The notes: generated from the letters alone by a model not told the origin. A stretch of 64,000 nucleotides of DNA from Companilactobacillus nuruki (GCF_002872255.1 NZ_NIPR01000021.1:1-64000), one strand, 5' to 3'; positions 37,148 to 45,122 are shown, counted from the stretch's first letter. Translations and numbers: made by a program.

Positions 37148-38239
37148 ATGGGTGAGAATAATGCTACGATTGAATTAAAACAAATATCAAAACAATTTAA
37201 AGATAATAAAATAATTAATGAATTAAATCTTTCTATTCAAGCCGGTGAGTTTTTAGTTTTATTAGGACCGTCAGGTTGTGGGAAATCAACAACTTTAAGA
37301 ATGATTGCTGGTCTAGAAGAACCAACAACGGGGGATGTTCTCATCAATGGGAAAAAATTAAAACAAATTGATGAAGATGGACATACAGTTGCGATGGTTT
37401 TCCAAGATTATGCACTTTACCCAAATATGACAGTCTATCAAAATTTAGAATATGCTTTGAAAGTTCATAAAATTCCTGTACAAAGTCGACGATCAAGAAT
37501 TGAAGCGGTTTTGAAAATATTAAATTTAACAAACTATAAGAATCGATTACCTTCACAATTGTCTGGTGGACAGAAACAACGTGTTGCAGTTGGTAGAGGG
37601 ATGGTAAAAAAAAGTAAGATTTTTTTGCTTGATGAACCATTGTCAAATATTGATATTCAATTACGCGAAAAGGCCCGAGATGAGATTCAAAATATGCATT
37701 TAGAAAATCGACAGACAATTGTGTATGTTACGCATGATCAATTAGAAGCTATGGCTTTGGGAGATCGGATAGCAGTAATGGATCAGGGGATTATTCAAAT
37801 GATTGATACACCTGAGAATATTTATAATAAACCGACTAATCTCTTTGTTGCCAAATTTATTGGAACACCTCAAATCAATATAATTGAAATTGAATTAAAT
37901 AATGGCCAAGTATTATTTAATAACAAACCAATTATGAAACCCTCTACATATAAACTGGATTCTAAAAAATACTATTTGGGAATTAGACCTGAAAACTTTT
38001 CTTGTTCTAAAACAGAAAGAAACGAATTTAGTTTTGAGGTTATGGTTGATAATATTATTGATTATGGAAGGTTCGTTCAACTGAGTTTAATTACAAAAGA
38101 TAATGAGTATTTGAAAGCGACGGTAAATAAATTTGATTTTCAAAAAGGTGAGACCATCAATGTGACCTTGGATCAATCGACAAGTATTATATTTGATCAA
38201 ACAACGGGAAAAAATTTATATTGGGGAAACTATGAGTAA
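37148..38239 (+). CDS. ABC importer ATPase (UgpC/MsmK-like)
   Basis: A 363 aa ATP-binding subunit. Walker A GPSGCGKST (about 39-47), Q-loop VFQDYALYP, signature LSGGQKQR, Walker B KIFLLDEP and switch YVTHDQ are intact. The C-terminal ~120 residues form the MalK-type OB regulatory domain (YYLGIRPENF). The gene sits in its own importer operon, so it may be dedicated rather than shared. Its last 8 bases overlap the phosphodiesterase gene. Confidence 0.9.
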   Translation: MGENNATIELKQISKQFKDNKIINELNLSIQAGEFLVLLGPSGCGKSTTLRMIAGLEEPTTGDVLINGKKLKQIDEDGHTVAMVFQDYALYPNMTVYQNLEYALKVHKIPVQSRRSRIEAVLKILNLTNYKNRLPSQLSGGQKQRVAVGRGMVKKSKIFLLDEPLSNIDIQLREKARDEIQNMHLENRQTIVYVTHDQLEAMALGDRIAVMDQGIIQMIDTPENIYNKPTNLFVAKFIGTPQINIIEIELNNGQVLFNNKPIMKPSTYKLDSKKYYLGIRPENFSCSKTERNEFSFEVMVDNIIDYGRFVQLSLITKDNEYLKATVNKFDFQKGETINVTLDQSTSIIFDQTTGKNLYWGNYE

Positions 38240-39065
38240 ATATAAAATAGTTCAAATTACTGACACTCATTTGACACCAGAAGGGTCTGAAGCAGCAAAT
38301 AATCAAAAGATCGATCCTTATTTAAAATTAAATAGTATCTTTATGGATATTGATAAAATGCCAAAGAAACCTGATATGATCGTTATAACCGGTGATCTTA
38401 TTCATGAGGGCAAATCGAATGATTATAATAACTTAGCTAAATTGATTAAGCGTCAAAAAAGCAGACTTGATATTCCTATTCACGTTATTTTGGGAAATCA
38501 TGATCGCACTGAATCTTTCTTCAAAGGTTTTCTTAATCAGCAATGTGCAGATAAATATTATTATCTAATTGAAACTGAAGCGGACAACTTTTACTTTTTA
38601 GATAGTAAATTTGGAAATTATGAACAAGGCTATATTGGTCAAGAACAATTGAAGTGGTTGAAAATCAATCTAGAAAATAATAAAAAGGATTCGATTATAT
38701 TTCTTCATCATCCTATAGATGGACCGGCGATTCATCATATGAGATATAGCATTTTGCAGGATGGTGCTGAGTTAATGAAAGTGATTAAGGATAGTTCTGT
38801 AAAGGCCGTATTTTCAGGACATATTCATTTTGAGACATCTTTTACGAAGAACAATATTTTATTACATTCAACTGATTCTAGTGCTTATCATATTGATTGT
38901 GATAATAAGCATAGGCATTTGATTTATGATGCAGCTTATTATGATGTGATTACGATTGAAGATGGTGAGATTGGCACGGAAACACGATGTCTTTATGAGG
39001 GACAAGATGTTATTAACTATGTTGATGTAGAAAATACTGATTTTGTTAATGAAGAAATTTTGTAA
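38232..39065 (+). CDS. Metallophosphoesterase, class III cyclic-nucleotide/glycerophosphodiester phosphodiesterase-like
   Basis: A 277 aa cytoplasmic enzyme with the complete calcineurin-type metal site: ITDTHLT (Asp11, His13), TGDLIHEG, LGNHDR, LHHP and SGHIHFE. This is the group containing CpdA, Rv0805 and GpdQ, which cut cyclic nucleotides or glycerophosphodiesters. Coupling to an Ugp-like importer (start overlaps the ATPase stop) suggests that imported glycerophosphodiesters are cleaved to glycerol-3-phosphate inside the cell. I chose the ATG at 38232; a longer in-frame start at 38193 lies in the ATPase gene. Confidence 0.82.
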   Translation: MSKYKIVQITDTHLTPEGSEAANNQKIDPYLKLNSIFMDIDKMPKKPDMIVITGDLIHEGKSNDYNNLAKLIKRQKSRLDIPIHVILGNHDRTESFFKGFLNQQCADKYYYLIETEADNFYFLDSKFGNYEQGYIGQEQLKWLKINLENNKKDSIIFLHHPIDGPAIHHMRYSILQDGAELMKVIKDSSVKAVFSGHIHFETSFTKNNILLHSTDSSAYHIDCDNKHRHLIYDAAYYDVITIEDGEIGTETRCLYEGQDVINYVDVENTDFVNEEIL

Positions 39066-39114
39066 TTAATTATTATAATAAAAAGCAATTCTACAATTTT
39101 GCTTGTATGAAGTG

Positions 39115-39154
39115 AACCCTTAGTTTGGATATAAAGCCAAACTAAGGTTTTTTT
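39115..39154 (+). terminator. Terminator of the ABC importer operon
   Basis: AACCCTTAGTTTGG pairs with CCAAACTAAGGTT around an eight-base loop, followed by Ts. Confidence 0.9.
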
Positions 39155-39208
39155 ATAACTAATTTAAATTTTAGAATGACATAGGAATCCAAAATACACA
39201 AAAATATA

Positions 39209-39259
39209 TATAAAAGTCGACCTCATTCAGTCCATAATTGAATGAGGTCGACTTTTATA
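39209..39259. terminator. Bidirectional terminator with perfect 21-bp stem
   Basis: The arms 39209-39229 and 39239-39259 are perfectly complementary with a 9-base loop. The stem is GTCGACCTCATTCA-rich with A/T ends. It would stop both the importer transcript and the minus-strand LysR transcript. T runs are short (TTTTATA). Confidence 0.7.
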
Positions 39260-39304
39260 AGTGATAGATGTATCAAGATGAAATGAAGTAAGATAGCAAT
39301 TATG

Positions 39305-40171
39305 CTAATTTTGATTACAAAATAGTGATAATAATTGTTTCTTTACCTCTAATGCTTGGAAGGAAAGTGGCCACTGGCTACTTTGATAAAGATAAAAATT
39401 AATGGTATATGGTATGGGAAGTGGGAAAAACTCGACAGAATGTGTGTCTAAGAGTTCTTGTTCTAGTGAAGTAAGTAGAGCAACACCTTGCCCACTATCA
39501 ATTAGTTTATAAAGACCGAGGCTATCTGGGCAATAGACGTAATGAGGCTTGATTTTTAATAAATCAGCAATTCTGTGAGTTGTTTCGCAATGTGAAGGAT
39601 GGTCACTCATCAATAAAAAACTAAATTCATTGAGCTCTTGAGTTGAAAACACTTGTTCATTTGATGGTACTTGTTTTCTACTGATTGCTATTTTGAAATC
39701 CAATGTAGTAAGTAATTGTTGATCAAATTCCGAACTATCAACAATCGAGGAGCTAATAACAAAATCAAGATCGTGTTGTAATAGTTGATTGAACAAGGTT
39801 AATGTTGAATCATATGAAAATCTTGGGATTGTCTGGTTGTAACATGGTGTAGATTGTTGATATTTAAAAATGAATGAAGAACTAGAAGTACCAACCTTAA
39901 TAGTAGGATTAGTGATTGAATCACATAGCGGTAGTTGAATTTTCTGTGCTTCAATCATAATTTTAGAAATAGAGGGTAAGATACTTTGACCCTGCTTGTT
40001 AAGTTGCAATCTTCTCCCGATTCTGTTGAATAAAGGATATCCAAGTTCGTTCTCTAAACTTTTTAGAGCGGTGCTTAGTGAAGAAATACTAACGTGCAAT
40101 TCCTCAGCAGCCTTTGAGAGACTATTATATTTTGCAATGACATAAAAATATTCTAATTTTTCGATTATCAT
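39305..40171 (-). CDS. LysR-family transcriptional regulator
   Basis: A 288 aa regulator. The N-terminal winged helix-turn-helix (SLSKAAEELHVSISSLSTALKSLENELGYPLFNRIGRRL, about 14-52) is followed by a periplasmic-binding-like effector domain. It lies 90 bp downstream of the M-box-led ABC transporter on the same strand and may be co-transcribed or use its own weak promoter (TTGCGA-17-TATTAG in the gap). It may control that transporter, but the effector is unknown. Confidence 0.85.
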   Translation of the reverse strand: MIIEKLEYFYVIAKYNSLSKAAEELHVSISSLSTALKSLENELGYPLFNRIGRRLQLNKQGQSILPSISKIMIEAQKIQLPLCDSITNPTIKVGTSSSSFIFKYQQSTPCYNQTIPRFSYDSTLTLFNQLLQHDLDFVISSSIVDSSEFDQQLLTTLDFKIAISRKQVPSNEQVFSTQELNEFSFLLMSDHPSHCETTHRIADLLKIKPHYVYCPDSLGLYKLIDSGQGVALLTSLEQELLDTHSVEFFPLPIPYTINFYLYQSSQWPLSFQALEVKKQLLSLFCNQN

Positions 40172-40261
40172 GACAAGATTCTTCCTTTATAGCGGTATAA
40201 AACTAATATGATATTTTTTAGGCCGTCGCAATTTAATAATTAAGTAAAAGTCTAATATTCT

Positions 40262-41062
40262 TTAAATTAATTTAGGCTTTTGATAGGCATTAGTACGAGC
40301 AATTAATTCATTAGTGATTTCTTCGATGATGTCAATAATATTTCGAATTGTACGGTCTTGACGTGCAACATTAATTTGATAAATCTTAGCAATACGACCG
40401 GGATCTGTATCTAATAAAATAATGCGATCGGATAGTTGTACGGCTTGCTGGATATCGTGAGTAATCATCACAATTGATTTTGTGGCAATTTGGTTATCCA
40501 ACCAAATTGTAATTAAATCGTTTGCAAGTTGTTTTGAAGTAACAACGTCTAAAGCAGAGAAAGGTTCATCAAGTAATAGTAGACTTGGTTCGGTGGCTAA
40601 GGCACGTGCGAAGCCTACACGTTGTTTCATACCACCTGATAATTCCCGTGGGTAAGACTGTTCATAACCAGAAAGGCCAATCATTTTGACTAGATTAGCA
40701 ACTCGATGATCACGTTGTGTAGGAGATAGATCACGATTACTTTGAAGTCCAAATGCAATATTCTGATTAACTGTTAACCAAGGAAATAATGCAAAGTGTT
40801 GAAAAACCATACTGATATTTGCGTCCGGTTTTGAAATTACTTTATTTTCAAAGACAATTTTTCCTTGAGTAGGTGTTAGTAAACCAGCGATACTGCGCAA
40901 TAAAGTAGATTTACCAGCACCTGATTGGCCAATGATACTTACAAATTCATTGGTTTCAACTGAAAAATTAATATCTTTAAGTACTTTTAAGTTGGGATGA
41001 TTTCCTTTAATTGGAAATTCCTTATAAACAGATTCAACTGTTAATAATGTTTTATTATCCAT
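40262..41062 (-). CDS. ABC transporter ATPase, NitT/TauT type
   Basis: A 266 aa ATP-binding subunit of the nitrate/sulfonate/taurine family. Walker A GQSGAGKST (about 44-52), Q-loop MVFQHFALFPWLTV, signature LSGGMKQRVGFARAL, Walker B LLLLDEPFSALD and switch MITHDIQQAV are all intact. GGAGG lies upstream of its ATG. It is the third gene of the M-box-controlled unit, 12 bp after the second permease. The family name does not fix the substrate; see the riboswitch evidence for a link to magnesium. Confidence 0.88.
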   Translation of the reverse strand: MDNKTLLTVESVYKEFPIKGNHPNLKVLKDINFSVETNEFVSIIGQSGAGKSTLLRSIAGLLTPTQGKIVFENKVISKPDANISMVFQHFALFPWLTVNQNIAFGLQSNRDLSPTQRDHRVANLVKMIGLSGYEQSYPRELSGGMKQRVGFARALATEPSLLLLDEPFSALDVVTSKQLANDLITIWLDNQIATKSIVMITHDIQQAVQLSDRIILLDTDPGRIAKIYQINVARQDRTIRNIIDIIEEITNELIARTNAYQKPKLI

Positions 41063-41074
41063 TTTAATATCCTC

Positions 41075-41788
41075 CTAGTAATGATATTTTTCGCGAGCAA
41101 ATTTATAAAGTGGTTGCCAAATGAAAGCAATGCATAAACCGACAACAAAACACATTGCCAAGGTACCTAAAGCAGATTTATTTTGAATGCCATTGTTTGT
41201 GGCAATGTATTGACCCAAACCGGTAACTTCAATTTTATGAGCACCCCACTGAATACTTTCAGCGGCGATATCGGCATTCCAAGCAGCTCCAGCTGCATTA
41301 ATGATAGCCGTAATAATATAAGGTAAAATTGACGGAATCAAATATTGCGTCCACCAGCGCCATTTAGTGATTTTGAAAATATGAGTGACATCTTTTATGT
41401 CAGTTGGGATAGCTAGATAACCCCCAATTACGTTGAAGAAGAAATACCATTGACAACCAACCATTATTAACGGTAGAACCCACCATTCTAATTGATTATG
41501 TCCTAGTGTGATAAAAATGACGATTAATGGTGTATATACATTAGAAGGAATAGATCCAATAACCTGACCAATTGGTTGGATCCAGCTTAAACGTCGCGTA
41601 TTATCGGCGACCCAAACGGCTAAAGGAATAAAGATTACCCCTGAAATTATCATTGCTAAAGCTACACGTAAAGTCGTGTAGTAAGTTAGTTTTGGAATTA
41701 TTGCGAAATCCTGGTGAGGTAAAAAGGCATAGAGCTTAATTACTGACCAGATACCAACAATGGTCAAACCAACATACCAAAGAGTCAC
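41075..41788 (-). CDS. ABC transporter permease, C-terminal half of a duplicated permease
   Basis: A 237 aa membrane protein of the NitT/TauT permease fold. The EAA-like loop is LAIPTDIKDVTHIFKITKWRWWTQYLIPSILPYI. The apparent GTG start at 41788 has no Shine-Dalgarno sequence (the preceding bases are CGCCTTTTTTA). The frame is open five codons further upstream and stops at 41806-41804. The frame is -1 relative to the first permease, whose stop is only 11 bases before. I infer that both were once one two-domain protein (like the 'duplicated permease' anion transporters) and are now split. Confidence 0.75.
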   Translation of the reverse strand: MTLWYVGLTIVGIWSVIKLYAFLPHQDFAIIPKLTYYTTLRVALAMIISGVIFIPLAVWVADNTRRLSWIQPIGQVIGSIPSNVYTPLIVIFITLGHNQLEWWVLPLIMVGCQWYFFFNVIGGYLAIPTDIKDVTHIFKITKWRWWTQYLIPSILPYIITAIINAAGAAWNADIAAESIQWGAHKIEVTGLGQYIATNNGIQNKSALGTLAMCFVVGLCIAFIWQPLYKFAREKYHY

Positions 41789-41799
41789 TAAAAAAGGCG

Positions 41800-42828
41800 T
41801 TATTTATTTAAGTATTTAAAAATAATATTTAGTTTTAAAATGTACCAAATGCGAGGTAAACTATAAAGCCACCAATTTTTGAATTGATTAATTATTTTTA
41901 AACAAAATTGTCCAAGTGTTGAGGGTTGAACTAGATCATAAATAATTGACTTAGGTGGTTGTGATTTGCCGGTCCCGTTATCATATTTAAAATAAAAACT
42001 AGCCTTTATTAGTGGTTGAAAAATTAAAAAGTTAAGGATAAGAATGTTGATTAATAATGCGAGGACAGCCCAAATACAGGCTTTATAATCTGCACGATCA
42101 AGTGCTATTTGGATATAGGAACCAATACCGGGTAATATTAAAGTTGTATTCCTAGGTATTGCTACAGTAGCTTGTTCACTAGCTACCAGTGCAAACCAAG
42201 CAGCAGTTTGTGAGATAACTACATTCCAAAGCAAACCAGGAATAGAATAAACAAATTCCAAGCGCCAAAATTTTTCCCAGGCACTGCATTTGAATTGGGT
42301 AACAACATCTAATAGATCATCGGGCACTACTTCCATGGTTTGATATAACGTCAAAACAATATTCCAAACTTGGCCAGTGAAAACTGCGAAGATTGCTAAT
42401 GCCTCTACACCTAAAACATTGCCAGGAAATAAGCCTAGTAGCCAAGCAGTCGTGAAAGTTAAAAAACCAAGTAGTGGGACTGACTCTAAGAAATTGACTA
42501 AAGGCAAAATAATACGACGGGCCGTTTTATAACGAGCGGCTAGAACACCAAAAATGATAGAGAAGAGAAAAGACCAAAGCATACCTATGATCATACGAAA
42601 CATGGTTCGCATTGAATAGTAGACTAAGTGACTAATGGATAAAAAATCATTAGTATGACTGACCTTCGCTAGAGAGTTTTGGGAAGGTAAAGTTGAAATT
42701 GGTCGATTCATTTCAAGTAATGAAGCAATTATAATTATTACAAATAATGCGATAATTCCAATTAAAATTAAATTCCCTAAGATATTGCGCCGGTTACGCT
42801 GACGTATATCGTGATTAAATGAAAACAT
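41800..42828 (-). CDS. ABC transporter permease, N-terminal half of a duplicated permease
   Basis: A 342 aa membrane protein. After one N-terminal helix come a ~50-residue loop outside and five helices of a NitT/TauT permease domain. The ATPase-contact loop is VVPDDLLDVVTQFKCSAWEKFWRLEFVYSIPGLLW. The C-terminal ~60 residues are cytoplasmic and linker-like. I chose the ATG at 42828: AAGGAGGC lies seven bases upstream, inside the 3' arm of the riboswitch terminator. An in-frame ATG at 42852 lies in the hairpin loop and is unlikely. This is the first gene controlled by the M-box. No substrate-binding protein gene is nearby. Confidence 0.8.
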   Translation of the reverse strand: MFSFNHDIRQRNRRNILGNLILIGIIALFVIIIIASLLEMNRPISTLPSQNSLAKVSHTNDFLSISHLVYYSMRTMFRMIIGMLWSFLFSIIFGVLAARYKTARRIILPLVNFLESVPLLGFLTFTTAWLLGLFPGNVLGVEALAIFAVFTGQVWNIVLTLYQTMEVVPDDLLDVVTQFKCSAWEKFWRLEFVYSIPGLLWNVVISQTAAWFALVASEQATVAIPRNTTLILPGIGSYIQIALDRADYKACIWAVLALLINILILNFLIFQPLIKASFYFKYDNGTGKSQPPKSIIYDLVQPSTLGQFCLKIINQFKNWWLYSLPRIWYILKLNIIFKYLNK

Positions 42829-42864
42829 AAAAAAAGCCTCCTTATTTATCATATGGAAGGCGGC
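42829..42864 (-). terminator. M-box expression-platform terminator that contains the ribosome binding site
   Basis: On the minus strand GCCGCCTT (42864-42857) pairs with AAGGAGGC (42843-42836), with one mismatch, and is followed by seven Ts (42835-42829) that run straight into the ATG at 42828. The 3' arm is the ribosome binding site. A competing pairing of CTTATTT (42877-42871) with AAATAAG (42847-42841) could serve as part of the switch. Confidence 0.75.
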
Positions 42865-42880
42865 AAACTTAAATAAGCGT

Positions 42881-43047
42881 GAATCGCAACCACTTAATTG
42901 AGCTTTGGCTCTCTGAAACGTAAGACTTAATCTAGTTATCTTGGAAAAGCCTTAATTCGACAATTCCTGCTTTACTCGTTACTGTCTCTCGACATTTCCG
43001 AGCGATAACCTGTGTTTTCAGAGTAACCTCACCTAATATGATTATTC
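42881..43047 (-). ncRNA. M-box (ykoK) magnesium riboswitch
   Basis: Read on the minus strand, the leader contains the conserved M-box blocks in order: TTAGGTGAGG, GAAATGTCGAGAGAC, AACGAGT, AATTAAGG, and the 3' block AAAGCTC. Paired elements include CTCTGAAA/TTTCAGAG and GGTTATC/GATAACT. This matches the Bacillus mgtE leader block by block, as I recall it. M-box RNAs bind Mg2+ and shut expression at high magnesium. It leads the NitT/TauT-type ABC transporter operon. Confidence 0.9.
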
Positions 43048-43055
43048 TAATGGTT

Positions 43056-43083
43056 ATCATAAGAGTTTTAAAAATAATGTCAA
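43056..43083 (-). promoter_or_regulatory. Promoter of the M-box-led operon
   Basis: On the minus strand TTGACA (43083-43078) and TATGAT (43061-43056) are 16 bases apart, a near-consensus promoter. Transcription would begin near 43049, right at the start of the aptamer. Confidence 0.75.
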
Positions 43084-43296
43084 TAGGAAATATAAAAGTA
43101 AATAATTTAATTAATAGATATACAACTATTTGCTTGGATACGTAATAGGTTTTTTAAAATTTGTAAAAGGAGCCATATCGTAGTATTTACTATTAATTGG
43201 GTGCATAGGATAAATACTTTTAAACATTGATAGTTGTTTTTGAAATAGTTTAACGGCTATGATTCAAACTAGTAAATTAGACTAGGAAGATGAACT

Positions 43297-44427
43297 ATGA
43301 TGAATAAAAGTCAAAAAGTAATTATTGCTATAGTAACCGTGTTAGTTATTTTAATAGGGGGGATGACAAGATATGTATCATCGTCAAGTAATCATTTGAA
43401 ACAAGTGGTAAGTAAGGGATATTTACCCATTAAAAATGATTACAAAGGAAAAAATAGCAAAACTAGCGAATCCTTTTTAATTATGGGATTAGATAATACC
43501 ATCGAAAGAAAATTAGGTACTACTAGAACAGATTCGTTAATGGTCGTTACGATTAATCACAAAACTAAAAAAATAACATTTTGCAGTTTACCTCGGGATA
43601 GTTTTGTAAAGATTGATGCGGATAAATATCATGGTATGCAAAGGGTAGAAGTTGCATACACTTATGATGGACCAACAGCTTCAGTCAATACTGTTCAAAA
43701 ATTATTGAATATACCAATTGATCATTATTATGTTTTTAATTTCTTGTCTTTTGTTAAGATTATTGATGCGATTGGTGGCGTTGATATTAATGTAAAACAT
43801 GATTTTGTTGGTGTTACTAAGGATGGGTCTGGAGGTATAGTTTTTAAAAAGGGTAAACAACATGTTAATGGACTTAAGGCCCTCTCTTATGCACGCGAAA
43901 GACACAGTGATAATGATATTATGCGTGGCTATCGTCAACAAGAAATAATTCAAGCAGTAGAGAAAAAACTAAAATCACCTCAAACTATTACCAAAATTCC
44001 TGGAATAGTTGATGCAATTGACCATAATATTCAAACTAATATTAATTCAAATGAACTTGATAAACTGATTAAAAATGCCCCAGAATATGCGAATTATAAA
44101 AAACAACGGATTACCTTCGATTGGCGAACGTTTAGTAACCAAGGACGGAGCATGATTGAACTTTACCCAGATAGTATCAGCAATGTTAGTCATCAATTAA
44201 GAGTTTCCTTAGGTTTATCAAATGCGGATTATCGCGATAAAGCACAGTATCAATTTCATACAAATGGAAATTATCTTTTCCAAAGTGATTATACGGTCCA
44301 AGATAAGTTCGATGAAGATAGTGAATCAACTAGCATTAATGGAAATAATTATGTTGGAATTAATGGAAATACCAAAACAGGTCCATTACCAACGACTAAA
44401 ACAAAAAATGGCTTTGTTACCAAATAA
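43297..44427 (+). CDS. LCP-family (LytR-CpsA-Psr) cell-wall glycopolymer transferase
   Basis: A 376 aa membrane-anchored enzyme. A single N-terminal helix (about 6-26) is followed by the LCP domain with FLIMGLDNT, RTDSLMVVTI, PRDSFVKI, AIGGVDI and the YARERHSDNDIMRGYRQQ signature. LCP proteins transfer teichoic acids or polysaccharides from lipid carrier to peptidoglycan. The C-terminal ~90 residues are polar and low in complexity. The ATG at 43297 is directly followed by a second ATG at 43300. It is divergent from the M-box operon, and its terminator is interrupted by an IS element. Confidence 0.9.
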   Translation: MMNKSQKVIIAIVTVLVILIGGMTRYVSSSSNHLKQVVSKGYLPIKNDYKGKNSKTSESFLIMGLDNTIERKLGTTRTDSLMVVTINHKTKKITFCSLPRDSFVKIDADKYHGMQRVEVAYTYDGPTASVNTVQKLLNIPIDHYYVFNFLSFVKIIDAIGGVDINVKHDFVGVTKDGSGGIVFKKGKQHVNGLKALSYARERHSDNDIMRGYRQQEIIQAVEKKLKSPQTITKIPGIVDAIDHNIQTNINSNELDKLIKNAPEYANYKKQRITFDWRTFSNQGRSMIELYPDSISNVSHQLRVSLGLSNADYRDKAQYQFHTNGNYLFQSDYTVQDKFDEDSESTSINGNNYVGINGNTKTGPLPTTKTKNGFVTK

Positions 44428-44490
44428 TTGATTTATCGAATATATTGACGCTGAAGATATTGAGTTTGTTGAAGAAGTTCTTAATTGAAT

Positions 44491-44506
44491 AAACAAAAAG
44501 CAGATC
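44491..44506. terminator. Left arm of a terminator split by an IS element
   Basis: AAACAAAAAGCAGATC is the exact reverse complement of 45990-46005 on the other side of the insertion sequence. Together the arms would form a 16-bp bidirectional terminator between the LCP gene and the convergent 62-codon gene. Confidence 0.75.
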
Positions 44507-44562
44507 CTGAAGTGCCCTAAAATTGTTAGACATAATCTAACAACTTTAGGAGCACTTTTTTT

Positions 44563-45096
44563 ATGACCAAATACTCTTCAGAATTCAAAGTTAAACTAGT
44601 AAACGAATATTTTGATGGAAAAATCTCTATACTTGGATTATCAAAAAAATATGGAATGCCCAACGAATCACCGATTTATCGCTGGGTCCATGAAGCGGAG
44701 GCAAATGGACTTAATTATTTGATAACTAAAAAATCTCATAAAGACTATTCTCAAGATTTCAAATTATCCGTGGTAGAATATTATAAATTACATGAGATCA
44801 GTCGCCTTGATACTGCAATTTATTTCAAAATATCACCTAGCCAGGTTAATTCATGGATATATAGATACAATCACTATGGTGTTATTGGATTAAGGCGTCG
44901 TCCCAGAGGGAGACGACCGTTAATGGCCAAGAAAAAGAAGAAACAAACACGTTTAAATTCCACAAAAGAAGAGAAATATAAACAAGAAATTCTTGATCTA
45001 AAAGCTAAACTACACGATGCCGAAATGGACCGTGATATTTTAAAAGTACTAAAGACCTTGCGAGAAAACGATCCCAACTCGAAAAAGCAAAATTAG
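44563..45096 (+). CDS. IS3 transposase OrfA
   Basis: A 177 aa DNA-binding part of the transposase. Two helix-turn-helix units (residues ~5-50, SEFKVKLVNEYFDGKISILGLSKKYG, and ~63-105) are followed by a basic GLRRRPRGRRP stretch and a C-terminal coiled-coil (about 130-165, KEEKYKQEILDLKAKLHDAEMDRDILK). The slippery sequence T-TTA-AAA at 45039-45045 lies just where orfA and the orfB frame overlap, so an OrfAB fusion is expected by -1 frameshifting. Confidence 0.88.
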   Translation: MTKYSSEFKVKLVNEYFDGKISILGLSKKYGMPNESPIYRWVHEAEANGLNYLITKKSHKDYSQDFKLSVVEYYKLHEISRLDTAIYFKISPSQVNSWIYRYNHYGVIGLRRRPRGRRPLMAKKKKKQTRLNSTKEEKYKQEILDLKAKLHDAEMDRDILKVLKTLRENDPNSKKQN

Positions 45097-45122
45097 TCAA
45101 ATCATTACTTAAAAAATACAAG

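Noticed and set aside
37344-37718. 124-codon minus-strand frame within the ABC ATPase gene
   Set aside because: It lies fully inside a gene with intact Walker motifs and has no supporting signals.
41795-41825. Programmed -1 frameshift joining the two permease halves
   Set aside because: The frames overlap by only a few bases and no X-XXY-YYZ heptamer is present (A-AAT-AAA does not fit), so a mutation, sequencing error or natural split is more likely.
42841-43060. Short peptide genes in the M-box leader
   Set aside because: The conserved riboswitch blocks explain the sequence, and the small frames have no ribosome binding sites.
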